Shown piece by piece: positions 1 through 6,828 of a stretch of 34,426 nt of DNA. The translations under genes and the position numbers were made by a program. Below the pieces are notes generated by a model. The model saw only the letters and a list, made by a program, of their open reading frames with translations. It was not told where the DNA came from and did not search any database. The DNA comes from Planctomycetia bacterium (lineage in GTDB: Bacteria > Planctomycetota > MHYJ01 > WSZJ01), in NCBI GenBank assembly GCA_020849035.1, contig JADLHC010000031.1, positions 1 through 34,426 on the forward strand. Reading direction: 5' to 3'. Positions within the stretch are counted from its first letter, which is position 1. Every line of letters begins with the position of its first letter.

Positions 1-259
1 CGAAGGACAGGTCGACCAGCCGCGCCTGCACGCCGCCTCCCAGCGACACGCTCGCCACGTCCCCCGGCTTCGACCCGCCTCCCGAAGGCTTCTCCATCTC
101 CGCCTCCAGCTCCTTCTCGAGGTCCCTCTTCTCCTTGTCCTTCTCCAGCGCCTCGATCCGCCGGTTCGCCTTCTCCAGATCCTGCCTCAACCGCTCCATC
201 TCTCCCGTCTGAGCCCACGCCCCTCCCGAAAGGAGGAGCAGGGCGATCGCGATCCGCAT
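1..259 (-). CDS. Exported coiled-coil protein, probably N-terminus of an outer-membrane barrel (partial)
   Basis: The gene runs off the left edge; only the first 86 residues are visible. It starts with a clear signal peptide (MRIAIALLLLSGGAWAQ), followed by a Glu/Lys/Arg-rich heptad-like stretch (about residues 20-58) that should form a coiled coil, and then a Gly-rich turn leading into GGGVQARLVDLSF, which looks like a first beta strand. A coiled coil between signal peptide and barrel is seen in porins of the OprO/P type, so a periplasm-facing coiled coil plus outer-membrane barrel is the best guess. A GGAGA ribosome site lies just upstream of the ATG. It is the last visible member of a minus-strand series of envelope genes with Cys- or His-rich products. 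Substrate unknown. Confidence 0.6.
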   Translation of the reverse strand, partial: MRIAIALLLLSGGAWAQTGEMERLRQDLEKANRRIEALEKDKEKRDLEKELEAEMEKPSGGGSKPGDVASVSLGGGVQARLVDLSF

Positions 260-376
260 GGGGATTCTCCGCAGGGGTTCCAGGGTGCACGCCGCACACG
301 AAACAGGCCGGTGGCCCGGAACGGATCGCCGGCGGCGCGCCCAGCGGGGCGCGGCCGATACTCCCGGATCCGGGCC

Positions 377-715
377 CTACGCGGCGGGCGGAGCCCGGGC
401 GGACGCCAGGTGCGGACAGGTCAGCCCGCAGGGCGACTCGTCCGGCACCGCAACCGGTCCCGCCGCGACGACCTCGACCCCCGCGGGACTCTCCCCGTCG
501 ACCGACGCCGCCGGAAGCGCGAGCAGTCCGCACACCGTGCAGCCGTCGTCGTCGTGACAGATGTGCCGGAGGGCCTCCCGCGCTCCGTCCTCGCCGCAGT
601 GTTCGTGGCCGCGCAGCGCTTCCAGCGCGTGGAGCGGTCCCATGGTCCCGGCCGCGAGGGTCGCGGCGGCCAGGACCACGAAGAGGGCGAGTCGGGGCAG
701 CAGGCTGCGGGTCAC
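377..715 (-). CDS. Small exported Cys/His-rich protein (DUF2946-like pattern)
   Basis: A 112-residue product with an N-terminal hydrophobic signal or anchor (about residues 5-24). After it come a His/Cys-rich patch with Cys 40, 53, 59 and 62 in the arrangement HIC-x5-C-x2-C followed by GLLALPA, and a second pair, C96-x3-C100. The CxxCxLL pattern behind a signal peptide recalls the small metal-associated DUF2946-type proteins; this is pattern similarity only. The start is GTG, chosen because AAGGA sits about 7 nt upstream; a 10-bp palindrome (CCAGATCTGG, 731-740) lies directly before that. It lies between a porin-like gene and a micro-protein gene in a same-strand series, which suggests a shared envelope metal-binding role. 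Confidence 0.6.
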   Translation of the reverse strand: MTRSLLPRLALFVVLAAATLAAGTMGPLHALEALRGHEHCGEDGAREALRHICHDDDGCTVCGLLALPAASVDGESPAGVEVVAAGPVAVPDESPCGLTCPHLASARAPPAA

Positions 716-811
716 AGGCGCGTCCTTATACCAGATCTGGATCCGGGCAAGGCGGAGTTCTCCGGAAGATCCCGCCGCCCCCGGCCGGACGCCGGGAGCG
801 GCGACGGGCCG

Positions 812-913
812 TCACTTCTTCGACTTCGCCTTCGACTTCTTCGCCGGCTTGCGGGTGGTCGCCTTCGAGGGGGTGCCGCCGCAGCTGCAGCAGGACGACT
901 TCTTCATGGCCAT
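812..913 (-). CDS. 33-residue Cys-rich, Lys-rich micro-protein
   Basis: A short open frame encodes MAMKKSSCCSCGG followed by a lysine/alanine/serine tail ending KSKAKSKK. It has three cysteines as CC-x-C, no signal peptide and a very basic C-terminus. Support for it being real is a well-placed AGGAGA ribosome site about 7 nt before the first ATG, its own gap between two same-strand genes (98 nt from one, 96 nt from the other), and the match of its CCSC motif to the CCGC/CCC motifs in the neighbouring Cys-rich exported protein. A second ATG two codons in is an alternative start. It could be a cytoplasmic metal-binding peptide; function unknown. Confidence 0.6.
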   Translation of the reverse strand: MAMKKSSCCSCGGTPSKATTRKPAKKSKAKSKK

Positions 914-1010
914 GGGACTCTCCTGAGAGGGATCCGGGCCCGCCCCGCCCCCGAAGCGGGGCCGGGGCGGCCCGTGCCGTTCATTCTGCCGCGAATCCTG
1001 CGAATGCGCC

Positions 1011-1991
1011 TCAGAAGGTGATCCCCGCCGTGAACACGCCGCGCAGGCGCTGGTCGGGCTCCTCGTTGATGCCGTTGTAGAGCTGGACGGGGACGGCGAG
1101 CTGGAGGATGACCGGGCCGGCGTTGACGCGGACCCCGGGGGACACGTACCACTGGAACCCGCCGGAATCCGGGTTGCCGCGGCCGTCCTCGCGGTTGCGG
1201 CCGTGCCACTCGCCCCAGGCGTCGGCCGTGACGGCGAGTCCGAAGGAGCCGGGTTCGCCCAGCACGCGGAAACCGCCGCCGACGGACAGCGTGACGGAGT
1301 CGCCGACCTCGAAGTCGCGGACGCCCCGGGTGTTGACCCGCCCCGTCAGCGCGGCCTGCACCGCCCAGGACTCGCCGGCGTACCCGGCGGAAACCCCCGC
1401 GAGGAAGTCCCACGACCCGCTTCCGGCCTGGTGGTTCGGCGCGATGTACTCGCCGTCCGGCATCCGGTCGTTGGTGTCCCCGGTCGGGATCTCAATGCCG
1501 GCGCGGAGGCCGAACCGGAAGGGGCCGTCGAGGAGGCTGAGGTGCGCCCAGATCTCGATGTCGCCCAGCCCGTCCGGGTCGGAGGTCGCGAGGCTTCCGG
1601 AAGCGGCCTCTTCCTCGTGGTGGTGCATCCCTGCGGCCTCCTCGTGATGGTGGTGCGGGCCGTGGCGCATGTCGTCCATGCGGCGGTAGGGGATGGAGAG
1701 GCCGACCATCAGGCGGTCGGCGACTCCTGCGGCGGCGTCGAGGGCGACGGTCTCCGTCCAGTCGAAGGCGTGAAGGGAGTGCCCGCGTTCCGCGGCCTCG
1801 CGAAGGGTGCGGTCGGAGATGTGTTCGTAGTCGGCGACGTCGATGCGGAGGCCGGCGTAGAACTTTCCGGCGGGGAGCGAGTCGGGGGCCATCGTGTGCT
1901 GGCCGCCCGATCCGGCGGTCGAACCGACGCCGTGGTGGGCGGAGGCGGAGGAGGCGATGGCGAGGAGAAGCGGCAGTGCGAGAGGCTTCAT
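1011..1991 (-). CDS. Outer-membrane beta-barrel transporter-like protein with His-rich loop
   Basis: A 326-residue protein with a signal peptide (MKPLALPLLLAIASSASA) and the alternating hydrophobic strands, glycine turns and C-terminal phenylalanine (…FTAGITF) of an outer-membrane barrel. Phrases such as MVGLSIPYRRMD, GLGDIEIW and RAGIEIPTGD match the general transporter / phenol_MetA_deg barrel family. Between early strands lies a His/Glu-rich loop (residues about 110-128, HHHHEE and HHHEEE), a likely divalent-metal binding patch on a loop. A GGAGA ribosome site precedes the ATG. Neighbours on the same strand are Cys-rich exported proteins, which supports metal uptake or sensing at the cell surface. 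The barrel call is firm, the metal role inferred. Confidence 0.72.
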   Translation of the reverse strand: MKPLALPLLLAIASSASAHHGVGSTAGSGGQHTMAPDSLPAGKFYAGLRIDVADYEHISDRTLREAAERGHSLHAFDWTETVALDAAAGVADRLMVGLSIPYRRMDDMRHGPHHHHEEAAGMHHHEEEAASGSLATSDPDGLGDIEIWAHLSLLDGPFRFGLRAGIEIPTGDTNDRMPDGEYIAPNHQAGSGSWDFLAGVSAGYAGESWAVQAALTGRVNTRGVRDFEVGDSVTLSVGGGFRVLGEPGSFGLAVTADAWGEWHGRNREDGRGNPDSGGFQWYVSPGVRVNAGPVILQLAVPVQLYNGINEEPDQRLRGVFTAGITF

Positions 1992-2100
1992 GGAGTATCT
2001 CCCGAGAGTTGGATGGACGGGAACCGCCGGCGTGCGGCGGCCCCGAGAGGATCCGTGATCGGGGGCGCGGGCCCCGTGGCCCGGCCCGTGGCGCGGCAGG

Positions 2101-2547
2101 TCAGCGCGCGATCGGGACCTTGTCCTCGGGAGAGGCGTGGATGGAATCCGGAGAAGCGATCGAGTCGGGGGCCTGCCCGGACTCAGGGGCCGCCTGCGGC
2201 ACCGGCGTTTCCGGGGAGGCGTGCGGCGACATGCGCGCCAGGTCGCCCGGCGCGCCGGAGTCGGGGTTGGAGCATCGGGCGGCCTGCGTGAAGCTGAATT
2301 CGGCGGTGGCGTCCGACTTCGCGGAACCGCAGCAGCAGGCGGCTTCAGGGGAGTGGGTCATCCCGCATCCGCAGCACGATGCGCCGGCAGGGGAGGGCGT
2401 CGAGCAGGAGGGTGCGGGCGCCGGCACGTGGAGGAGGTCGAGAGCCCCGTAGGCCGTCCCCGACGCGAACGCCGCGTAGAGCGCAAGAAAGCCCGCCGCG
2501 CAGGCGCGCGTCGACCGGCGGGTCCGCAGCGTGAGGAGTGCGATCAC
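2101..2547 (-). CDS. Cys-rich exported protein, paralogue of the product at 19460-19930
   Basis: A 148-residue product with a basic N-terminus and one hydrophobic segment (about residues 13-33, signal or anchor), then a Cys-rich core (SCCGCG, an AACCCGS motif, a later single Cys), then a Pro/Ser/Ala-rich tail ending DKVPIAR. The same order of elements (hydrophobic segment, CC-C cluster, CCC cluster, single Cys, terminal DKVP) recurs in the product at 19460-19930, so the two are paralogues. The GTG start is chosen because the hydrophobic segment follows directly and a promoter-like box lies 9 nt upstream; the frame stays open further upstream without signal-like sequence. Probably binds metal in the periplasm or on the envelope; inferred only from cysteines and context. 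Confidence 0.6.
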   Translation of the reverse strand: MIALLTLRTRRSTRACAAGFLALYAAFASGTAYGALDLLHVPAPAPSCSTPSPAGASCCGCGMTHSPEAACCCGSAKSDATAEFSFTQAARCSNPDSGAPGDLARMSPHASPETPVPQAAPESGQAPDSIASPDSIHASPEDKVPIAR

Positions 2548-2556
2548 GGGATCGGG

Positions 2557-2584
2557 AGAGTATCGTCCGCCGCAGATCGCGCAA
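2557..2584 (-). promoter_or_regulatory. Possible promoter of the Cys-rich gene, leaderless type
   Basis: On the minus strand, TTGCGC (2584-2579) and TACTCT (2562-2557) are separated by 16 nt, and the GTG start follows 9 nt after the -10-like box with no Shine-Dalgarno in between. A transcript would start at or next to the start codon. The boxes are imperfect, so this is tentative. Confidence 0.3.
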
Positions 2585-2660
2585 CTTCCGGGCCGTGTCC
2601 GCCCCCGGGCCGGGATGCGCACGCTGTTACTTCTCCCGGATCCGTTCCCTCCCGGCCACG

Positions 2661-2702
2661 TCTTTTTCCTTCTTTGTTTTTCCCTTTTCGTTTTTCGTTT
2701 CG
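2661..2702. other. T-tract segment between divergent genes
   Basis: Six runs of three to five T residues (2663-2667, 2673-2675, 2677-2681, 2685-2688, 2691-2695, 2698-2700) fall within about 40 bp of otherwise very GC-rich DNA. On the minus strand these are A-tracts roughly half a turn to one turn apart, which would bend the DNA or act as an UP-like element. The segment lies between the divergent Cys-rich gene (minus) and the CBS gene (plus). No hairpin precedes it on either strand, so it is not an intrinsic terminator. Confidence 0.4.
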
Positions 2703-2743
2703 CCGTCCGCCGTTCCTCCTCCCACCCCCTCCGGAGCCCCGCC

Positions 2744-3385
2744 ATGTTCGTCCGCGACTGGATGTCTTCCCCCGCCGTGACGATCCAGGCCCGCATCCCG
2801 GCCGCGATCGCGCTCGAGTTCATGCAGAAGCACAAGATCCGCCGCCTCCCCGTCGTCGAGAGCGGCACGCTCGTCGGCATCATCACCAAGAACGACCTTC
2901 ACGCCGAAATGGGCCGGCACAAGGGCGACCGCGTGACCTCGAAAAAGACCGTCGAGGACGTGATGACGCCCGGGCCCTGGACCGTCTCGCCGGACGACAC
3001 GTTCGAGAGCGCCGCGCTTCTCATGCTGCGCCAGAAGATCTCCGGCCTCCCGGTCGTCAAAGACGACAAGGTCGTCGGGATGCTCACGGAGTCCGACGTC
3101 TTCCGCGCCTTCGCCGCCATGCTCGGCCTCGCCGAGCAGGGCCCCCGCATCACCATGCAGATCCCCGAGTCGGAGGACCTCCTCGAGGGCATCCGCAAGC
3201 GCGCCGGCCGCCTCAAGATCCGCACGCTCGTGACGCTGTACAACCCGCGGGCGAAGCGGTGGGAGGTGGCGGTCCGGGTCCGCGGGCGGATGGGGGAGGA
3301 GGACGAGCCCGAGGCGGTGCCGCAGCCGTCGAAGAAGGGCGCGAGCGGGTTGCACAAGCGCCCGCCGGCGGAGCCGGCGAAGTAG
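2744..3385 (+). CDS. Tandem CBS-domain protein (AcuB-like)
   Basis: A 213-residue cytoplasmic protein. Two CBS domains are visible: residues about 1-60 (VRDWMSSPAVTIQ…RRLPVVESGTLVGIITKNDL) and about 70-130 (VEDVMTPGPWTVSPDD…SGLPVVKDDKVVGMLTESDV). A C-terminal region of about 50 residues (ITMQIPESEDLLEGIRKR…) resembles the ACT-like module that follows the CBS pair in AcuB-type proteins, and a Lys/Pro-rich tail ends it. CBS pairs bind adenosine nucleotides and regulate partners. The ATG at 2744 is chosen over upstream in-frame codons because GGAG lies 7 nt before it and the CBS domain starts at once. It stands alone; no partner is evident. Confidence 0.85.
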   Translation: MFVRDWMSSPAVTIQARIPAAIALEFMQKHKIRRLPVVESGTLVGIITKNDLHAEMGRHKGDRVTSKKTVEDVMTPGPWTVSPDDTFESAALLMLRQKISGLPVVKDDKVVGMLTESDVFRAFAAMLGLAEQGPRITMQIPESEDLLEGIRKRAGRLKIRTLVTLYNPRAKRWEVAVRVRGRMGEEDEPEAVPQPSKKGASGLHKRPPAEPAK

Positions 3386-3513
3386 CGCGGGGGAGGTGGC
3401 AGGGGCGGGCTGCTCGCGGAAAGGCGTGCCCGGTGCCCCGTGACGGGTGTTACGTCGGAGGCCATGACCGGGAACGGATCACCGAAAACGAGTCACGCCG
3501 TTCCCCGCCGGCC

Positions 3514-4941
3514 CTAAGCCGGAACCTCGACGGTCGCAGGCGCGCTGAACGCGCCGCGATTTCCCCCGAGGTCGTACGGCCGAACCCGGTACGTGTAGGT
3601 GGTCCCCGGCGCGACATCCGCATCCGTGTACCCGTGCGCCCGGTTCGACCCGATGTGCCGCTCCGGCTCGTTCTCCGCGCCGCGGAAGATCATGTACCCC
3701 TGCACGGCCTCGTTGTCGGTCGCGGCGGGCCACTTCAGGTAGACGCGCCCGCCCTTGTGCTGCGCCGTCACCGCCGCCCCCTCCGGCCACCGCGGCGGCT
3801 CCCGGTCCTCGCTCTCCGGCGCCTGCAGCCGCCCCTGCGGCCAGAGCGTGCAGACCACCTTCCGGAAGTTCTCGTCCAGGCTCTTGCAGATGTTCCCGTA
3901 GACGCACTTGATCACCGCGTCCTGCCGCCCCGCAGCCACCTTCTTCGGCCAATCCGGGTCCGCCAGCAGCGGCCGCGCCATCGCGATCAGGTCCGCCTTG
4001 CCGTCGCGGAGAAGCGCTTCCGCGAACGCGGGGTCGGAGATCTTGCCCGCGGCGGCGACGGGCGTCGTGAACCCGTGCTGCCGCACCCACTCGCGAATCC
4101 CCGCCGCGATGTACACGTTCAGCCCGTCCGGGTAGTCCGCCCCCGGCATGCACCGGTCCCCCGAGTACCCCGTGTACGGGTACAGCGGCGCCCCCGGCTT
4201 GTGGATCGCGTCCTCGAACTTCCCGCCCGCGCTCACAGAGATGTAGTCCACCGTCAGCTGCGCCATCCGAAGCGCGATCGCCCGCGCGTCCGGCACCGAG
4301 TAGCCGCCCTTGATGCACTCCTCGCCGTCGAAGCGCACGCCCATCATGAAATCGCGCCCGACCTGCCGCCGCACCTCGCCGATCACCTCGCCCATCAGCC
4401 GCATCCGGTTCGCCAGCGACCCGCCGTACCCGTCCTTCCGGTTGTTCTTCGCCGACAGGAAACTCGAGAGCGTGTAGGCGTGCGCCATGTGCAGCTCGAC
4501 GCCGTCGAACCCGCACTCCCGCGCCCGCCGCGCCGCCGCCCCGTACGCCGCCACGATTCCCGCGATGTCCTCGGTCGTCAGGTCCCCCACGAGCTGCCGC
4601 CACCCGCTCCGCGCGATCTTCAGGAAATGGATGATCTGCGGCACCACCTTCGACGGCCCCGCCCCGTGCACCCGCTTCGCCAGCTCCGTCAGCCCCGGCT
4701 TGAACTCGTCCCCGCAGATCCGCAGCAGCGGCCCCGACTTCGCCGTGTGCACCGCCATCGCCTCGACCACGATCAGCCCCGCGCCGCCTTTCGCGAACCG
4801 TACGTACCGGTCCATGATGTCCGCGTTGATGACGCCGTCTTCGCCCGAGAGGCGCGTCACCATCGCCGGGACGACGATGCGGTTGGGGAGCGTGACGCCG
4901 TTGATGGGGAAGGGGTGGAAGAGCTCGGGGAAGGCGGGCAC
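3514..4941 (-). CDS. Old Yellow Enzyme-type NADH:flavin oxidoreductase with C-terminal fibronectin-III domain
   Basis: A 475-residue protein. Residues about 1-340 form an FMN-binding TIM barrel of the OYE / 2,4-dienoyl-CoA reductase family: LPNRIVVPAM near the start, the substrate motif HMAHAYTLSSFLS, then NNRKDGYGGSLANRMRL, and an FMN-phosphate region with AAAGKI and MARPLLADP. Next comes a Cys region, KCVYGNICKS…VVCTLWP, with only three of the four cysteines usual for a 4Fe-4S site (a Gly occupies one position). Residues about 384-475 form a fibronectin type III domain, unusual on this enzyme. The start is GTG with no strong Shine-Dalgarno; a good promoter lies just upstream. It is convergent with the CBS gene. 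Substrate unknown. Confidence 0.85.
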   Translation of the reverse strand: MPAFPELFHPFPINGVTLPNRIVVPAMVTRLSGEDGVINADIMDRYVRFAKGGAGLIVVEAMAVHTAKSGPLLRICGDEFKPGLTELAKRVHGAGPSKVVPQIIHFLKIARSGWRQLVGDLTTEDIAGIVAAYGAAARRARECGFDGVELHMAHAYTLSSFLSAKNNRKDGYGGSLANRMRLMGEVIGEVRRQVGRDFMMGVRFDGEECIKGGYSVPDARAIALRMAQLTVDYISVSAGGKFEDAIHKPGAPLYPYTGYSGDRCMPGADYPDGLNVYIAAGIREWVRQHGFTTPVAAAGKISDPAFAEALLRDGKADLIAMARPLLADPDWPKKVAAGRQDAVIKCVYGNICKSLDENFRKVVCTLWPQGRLQAPESEDREPPRWPEGAAVTAQHKGGRVYLKWPAATDNEAVQGYMIFRGAENEPERHIGSNRAHGYTDADVAPGTTYTYRVRPYDLGGNRGAFSAPATVEVPA

Positions 4942-4947
4942 GCCGCC

Positions 4948-4976
4948 ATCCTAAGGCAGCCGCCGCCCGCGGACAA
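4948..4976 (-). promoter_or_regulatory. Promoter of the OYE-family gene, leaderless type
   Basis: On the minus strand, TTGTCC (4976-4971) and TAGGAT (4953-4948) are exactly 17 nt apart, and the GTG start codon at 4941 follows 6 nt after the -10 box. That spacing puts the transcription start at or within a base or two of the start codon. The -10 box fits the TANNNT form seen before several other first genes in the window. Confidence 0.5.
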
Positions 4977-5107
4977 TTTCGGGACGCACCGGAGGCGGCC
5001 TGCGAGCGGCAGCCCGGCGGGAAATGCGGCGGTTCCGGTCGCGTGGCTCGGGTCGTCCGGGCGGTCTTCCCGCGCGGCTGCGCTGACACGCCGGGAATGC
5101 GAAACGG

Positions 5108-5137
5108 CACCCCCTCCCGGCCGGCTGGGAGGGGGTG
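5108..5137 (-). terminator. Hairpin terminator after pseudopilin 5145-5981
   Basis: A perfect 11-bp inverted repeat, CACCCCCTCCC at 5108-5118 and its complement at 5127-5137, with an 8-nt loop, begins 7 nt past the stop codon of the pseudopilin gene. In the minus direction it is followed by CCGTTTC, a short T run only. It is a strong stem with a weak tail. Confidence 0.6.
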
Positions 5138-5144
5138 TTCGGGA

Positions 5145-5981
5145 CTACATCCCGTCCGACGTCTCGCGGAAGTCGTCTGCGCTGGCTTTCCGGGTCCGAC
5201 CGTCCGGCCCGATGAAGCCCACGAGCTTCGCCTTCTTCGTCCCGACCAGCGGCACTTCGAACACGCCGAGCGCGCGGCAGTAGTACTTGTCCGAGTCCGT
5301 GCGATCGAGGAAGGGCGCCTCGTCGATCTGGTTGCTCACGAGCATGCACTCGTTCCCCAGGCCGAAGACGACGTAGATGTTGGCCGCAATCCTCGGCGGT
5401 ACGACGGACAGGTCGTCCGTCATCATCGGCGTCAGGCCGAAGTCGCGCAGCAGGATCGCCAGGCCTTCGCTGCCGGCGCTGGTGTTCATCGTCACGGCAT
5501 GATGCAGCCCGCTGACGCCCATCATGGCGGGCATGGTGGTGAGGAAGTGCATCTCGACGCCGCTGTCGCTCGGGACGACGCCCATGGATTCGTCGTGCAG
5601 CATCGGCATGCGGATGCCGCAGGACGTGATGGACGTGACCTGGTCCGCGGTCAGGACGGTCGAGGTCGTCGAGAGGATGGTGCGCGGCGCCTCCAGCTCG
5701 GGGCCGAGGTGGGCGTAGATCGCCCCGGTGATCGGGTCCGTCGGCGTCGGCGGTTTCGCGAGGAGGGAGTCCCAGCCGCAGGGGTACTTGCCGTTCAGCC
5801 CCTGGTAGATCTGGACCTGCCGGGAGGCGTCCGCGAGCGTGAACGCCTGGGTCCCCGACCGGCTCTTCTCCTGCACGCCGTCCAGCTTGAGGATGATCAG
5901 GGTCGAGAGCAGCACGAGGATGCCGAGGACGATGAGCAGTTCGATGAGCGTGAATCCGTGGTCTTGCTTCGTGTGTCGCAT
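5145..5981 (-). CDS. Large pseudopilin (type II secretion / pilin-like), paralogue 1
   Basis: A 278-residue protein with a class III prepilin signal: short basic leader (MRHTKQDHG), cleavage after Gly 9, then FTLIE with the invariant Glu 14 and a hydrophobic helix (LIVLGILVLLSTLIILKLDG). It continues with YGxNxKYPxGWDSL-type sequence near residue 55 and ends with a cassette, RALGVFEVP…AKLVGFIGPDGRTR. It is about twice the size of a GspG major pseudopilin. The same beginning, KYP.GWDSL motif and C-terminal cassette occur in the products at 18430-19299 and, more diverged, at 20131-21066. The start follows a GGAGA site about 10 nt upstream; an upstream in-frame Met lacks one and would spoil the leader. 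Monocistronic; probably an assembled component or cargo of the adjacent secretion machine. Confidence 0.85.
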   Translation of the reverse strand: MRHTKQDHGFTLIELLIVLGILVLLSTLIILKLDGVQEKSRSGTQAFTLADASRQVQIYQGLNGKYPCGWDSLLAKPPTPTDPITGAIYAHLGPELEAPRTILSTTSTVLTADQVTSITSCGIRMPMLHDESMGVVPSDSGVEMHFLTTMPAMMGVSGLHHAVTMNTSAGSEGLAILLRDFGLTPMMTDDLSVVPPRIAANIYVVFGLGNECMLVSNQIDEAPFLDRTDSDKYYCRALGVFEVPLVGTKKAKLVGFIGPDGRTRKASADDFRETSDGM

Positions 5982-6184
5982 GGTTGGTGTCTCCGAGTGT
6001 GTCAACGGGTGGGAAAGGCGCGAGGCCGGCAGGCGTACCGTCGGCGGCGCACGGAGAGACGGAACGGCCTGATAGTTAATGGCATTCATCGTTGTTCACG
6101 GACGCAAACAGGGTGCCTTCAGGGAAACGAGAAGCGGCGCGCGCGAGCCCGGCGTCGTTACCTCCGTCGCGCCTGTTCCTGCGC

Positions 6185-6209
6185 CGTAACGCAGGCCGGC
6201 GGCGTTACG
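6185..6209 (-). terminator. Hairpin spanning the stop codon of the secretion operon's last gene
   Basis: A perfect 8-bp inverted repeat, CGTAACGC (6185-6192) and GCGTTACG (6202-6209), with a 9-nt loop. In the minus direction the TAA stop of the 207-residue protein gene lies in the first arm. No T tail follows, so if it ends the operon it must do so with Rho, or it may only stabilise the 3' end. The remaining sequence up to the pseudopilin start at 5981 shows no gene and no convincing promoter. Confidence 0.3.
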
Positions 6210-6828
6210 CGGGCGCCGTCCAGAGCCAGACGTGGACTGTCCGGATCCTGTCATTCTCCGCCGGCCACCACGCATGGCACGCCCGCCAGCCGGGAACGAC
6301 CCGACCGGACCAGTCCTCGACGTCGCGCGTGAACTCGTCGCCCGTTGGTCCGAATCCGATCAGGAGCAGCGCTCTCCGGTCGCCGGTCCCGGAGGGAATC
6401 GCCGAGAGCGACGCGACGTCGTCCGCCATCGCGCCCAGCTCCCAGCGGTACTTCGCCGGATTGCCCTTCGCCTCCCAATACGCGGGCCACGACCCCCGCA
6501 CCTCCAGCCACGTCCTCGCGCCATCCGGCGCCGTCACGACGAGGTCGCACTTCCCGCCGGCACCGCCCGCGTACCGCACGCGGCGGCGCGCGACGAAGCC
6601 CCGCTTCCGGAGCCCTTCCTCCAGCGCCTTCAGCCACTCCCATTCCGTCATCGGCTTCAGCAGCTCCGGCCGTGCGAACCACCCGTAGTCCTCGAGGCCC
6701 CAGTGGCGGCCCGCTTCGAGGTCCATCTCCCGCAGGATGCCGCAGAGGGTGTCGTGCAGGGTGCAGGTCGGGCCGCAGGCCGGCGTTGCGTCGGATTCAA
6801 GGCCTGCGGCGGAGATTGCGGTCGTCAC
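6205..6828 (-). CDS. Unknown 207-residue protein, last gene of the secretion operon
   Basis: The family is not recognised. There is no signal peptide. The core contains GGKCDLVVTAPDGARTWLEVRGSW, where an Asp followed about 11-12 residues later by E-x-R resembles the D-(x)n-ExK heart of PD-(D/E)XK nuclease folds; Trp-rich segments (WGLEDYGWFARPEL, KYRWELG, CHAWWPAEND) surround it. This is a suggestion only, since the usual Lys is Arg. The GTG start shares four bases (GTGA) with the stop of the upstream lipoprotein gene, so it is translationally coupled to it and belongs to the operon. An upstream in-frame extension is rejected because it runs antisense-like through the lipoprotein gene. Confidence 0.7.
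   Translation of the reverse strand: MTTAISAAGLESDATPACGPTCTLHDTLCGILREMDLEAGRHWGLEDYGWFARPELLKPMTEWEWLKALEEGLRKRGFVARRRVRYAGGAGGKCDLVVTAPDGARTWLEVRGSWPAYWEAKGNPAKYRWELGAMADDVASLSAIPSGTGDRRALLLIGFGPTGDEFTRDVEDWSGRVVPGWRACHAWWPAENDRIRTVHVWLWTAPA

Noticed and set aside
2548-2889. Longer N-terminus for the Cys-rich protein at 2101-2547.
   Set aside because: The extension is Arg/Lys-rich, would put the signal segment far inside the protein and overlaps the CBS gene.
3470-3505. Hairpin GGGAACGG / CCGTTCCC between the convergent CBS and OYE genes as a bidirectional terminator.
   Set aside because: The stem is only 8 bp with a 20-nt loop and no T tail on either side.
2137-5283. 1048-residue open frame on the plus strand.
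   Set aside because: It is extremely Arg/Pro/His-rich, lies opposite the OYE-family gene and across other genes, and has no family pattern. Very GC-rich DNA keeps opposite frames open by chance.
5982-6204. c-di-GMP riboswitch upstream of the pseudopilin, given the PilZ-GspE fusion.
   Set aside because: I looked for GEMM-type conserved blocks on the minus strand and did not see them in the right order.
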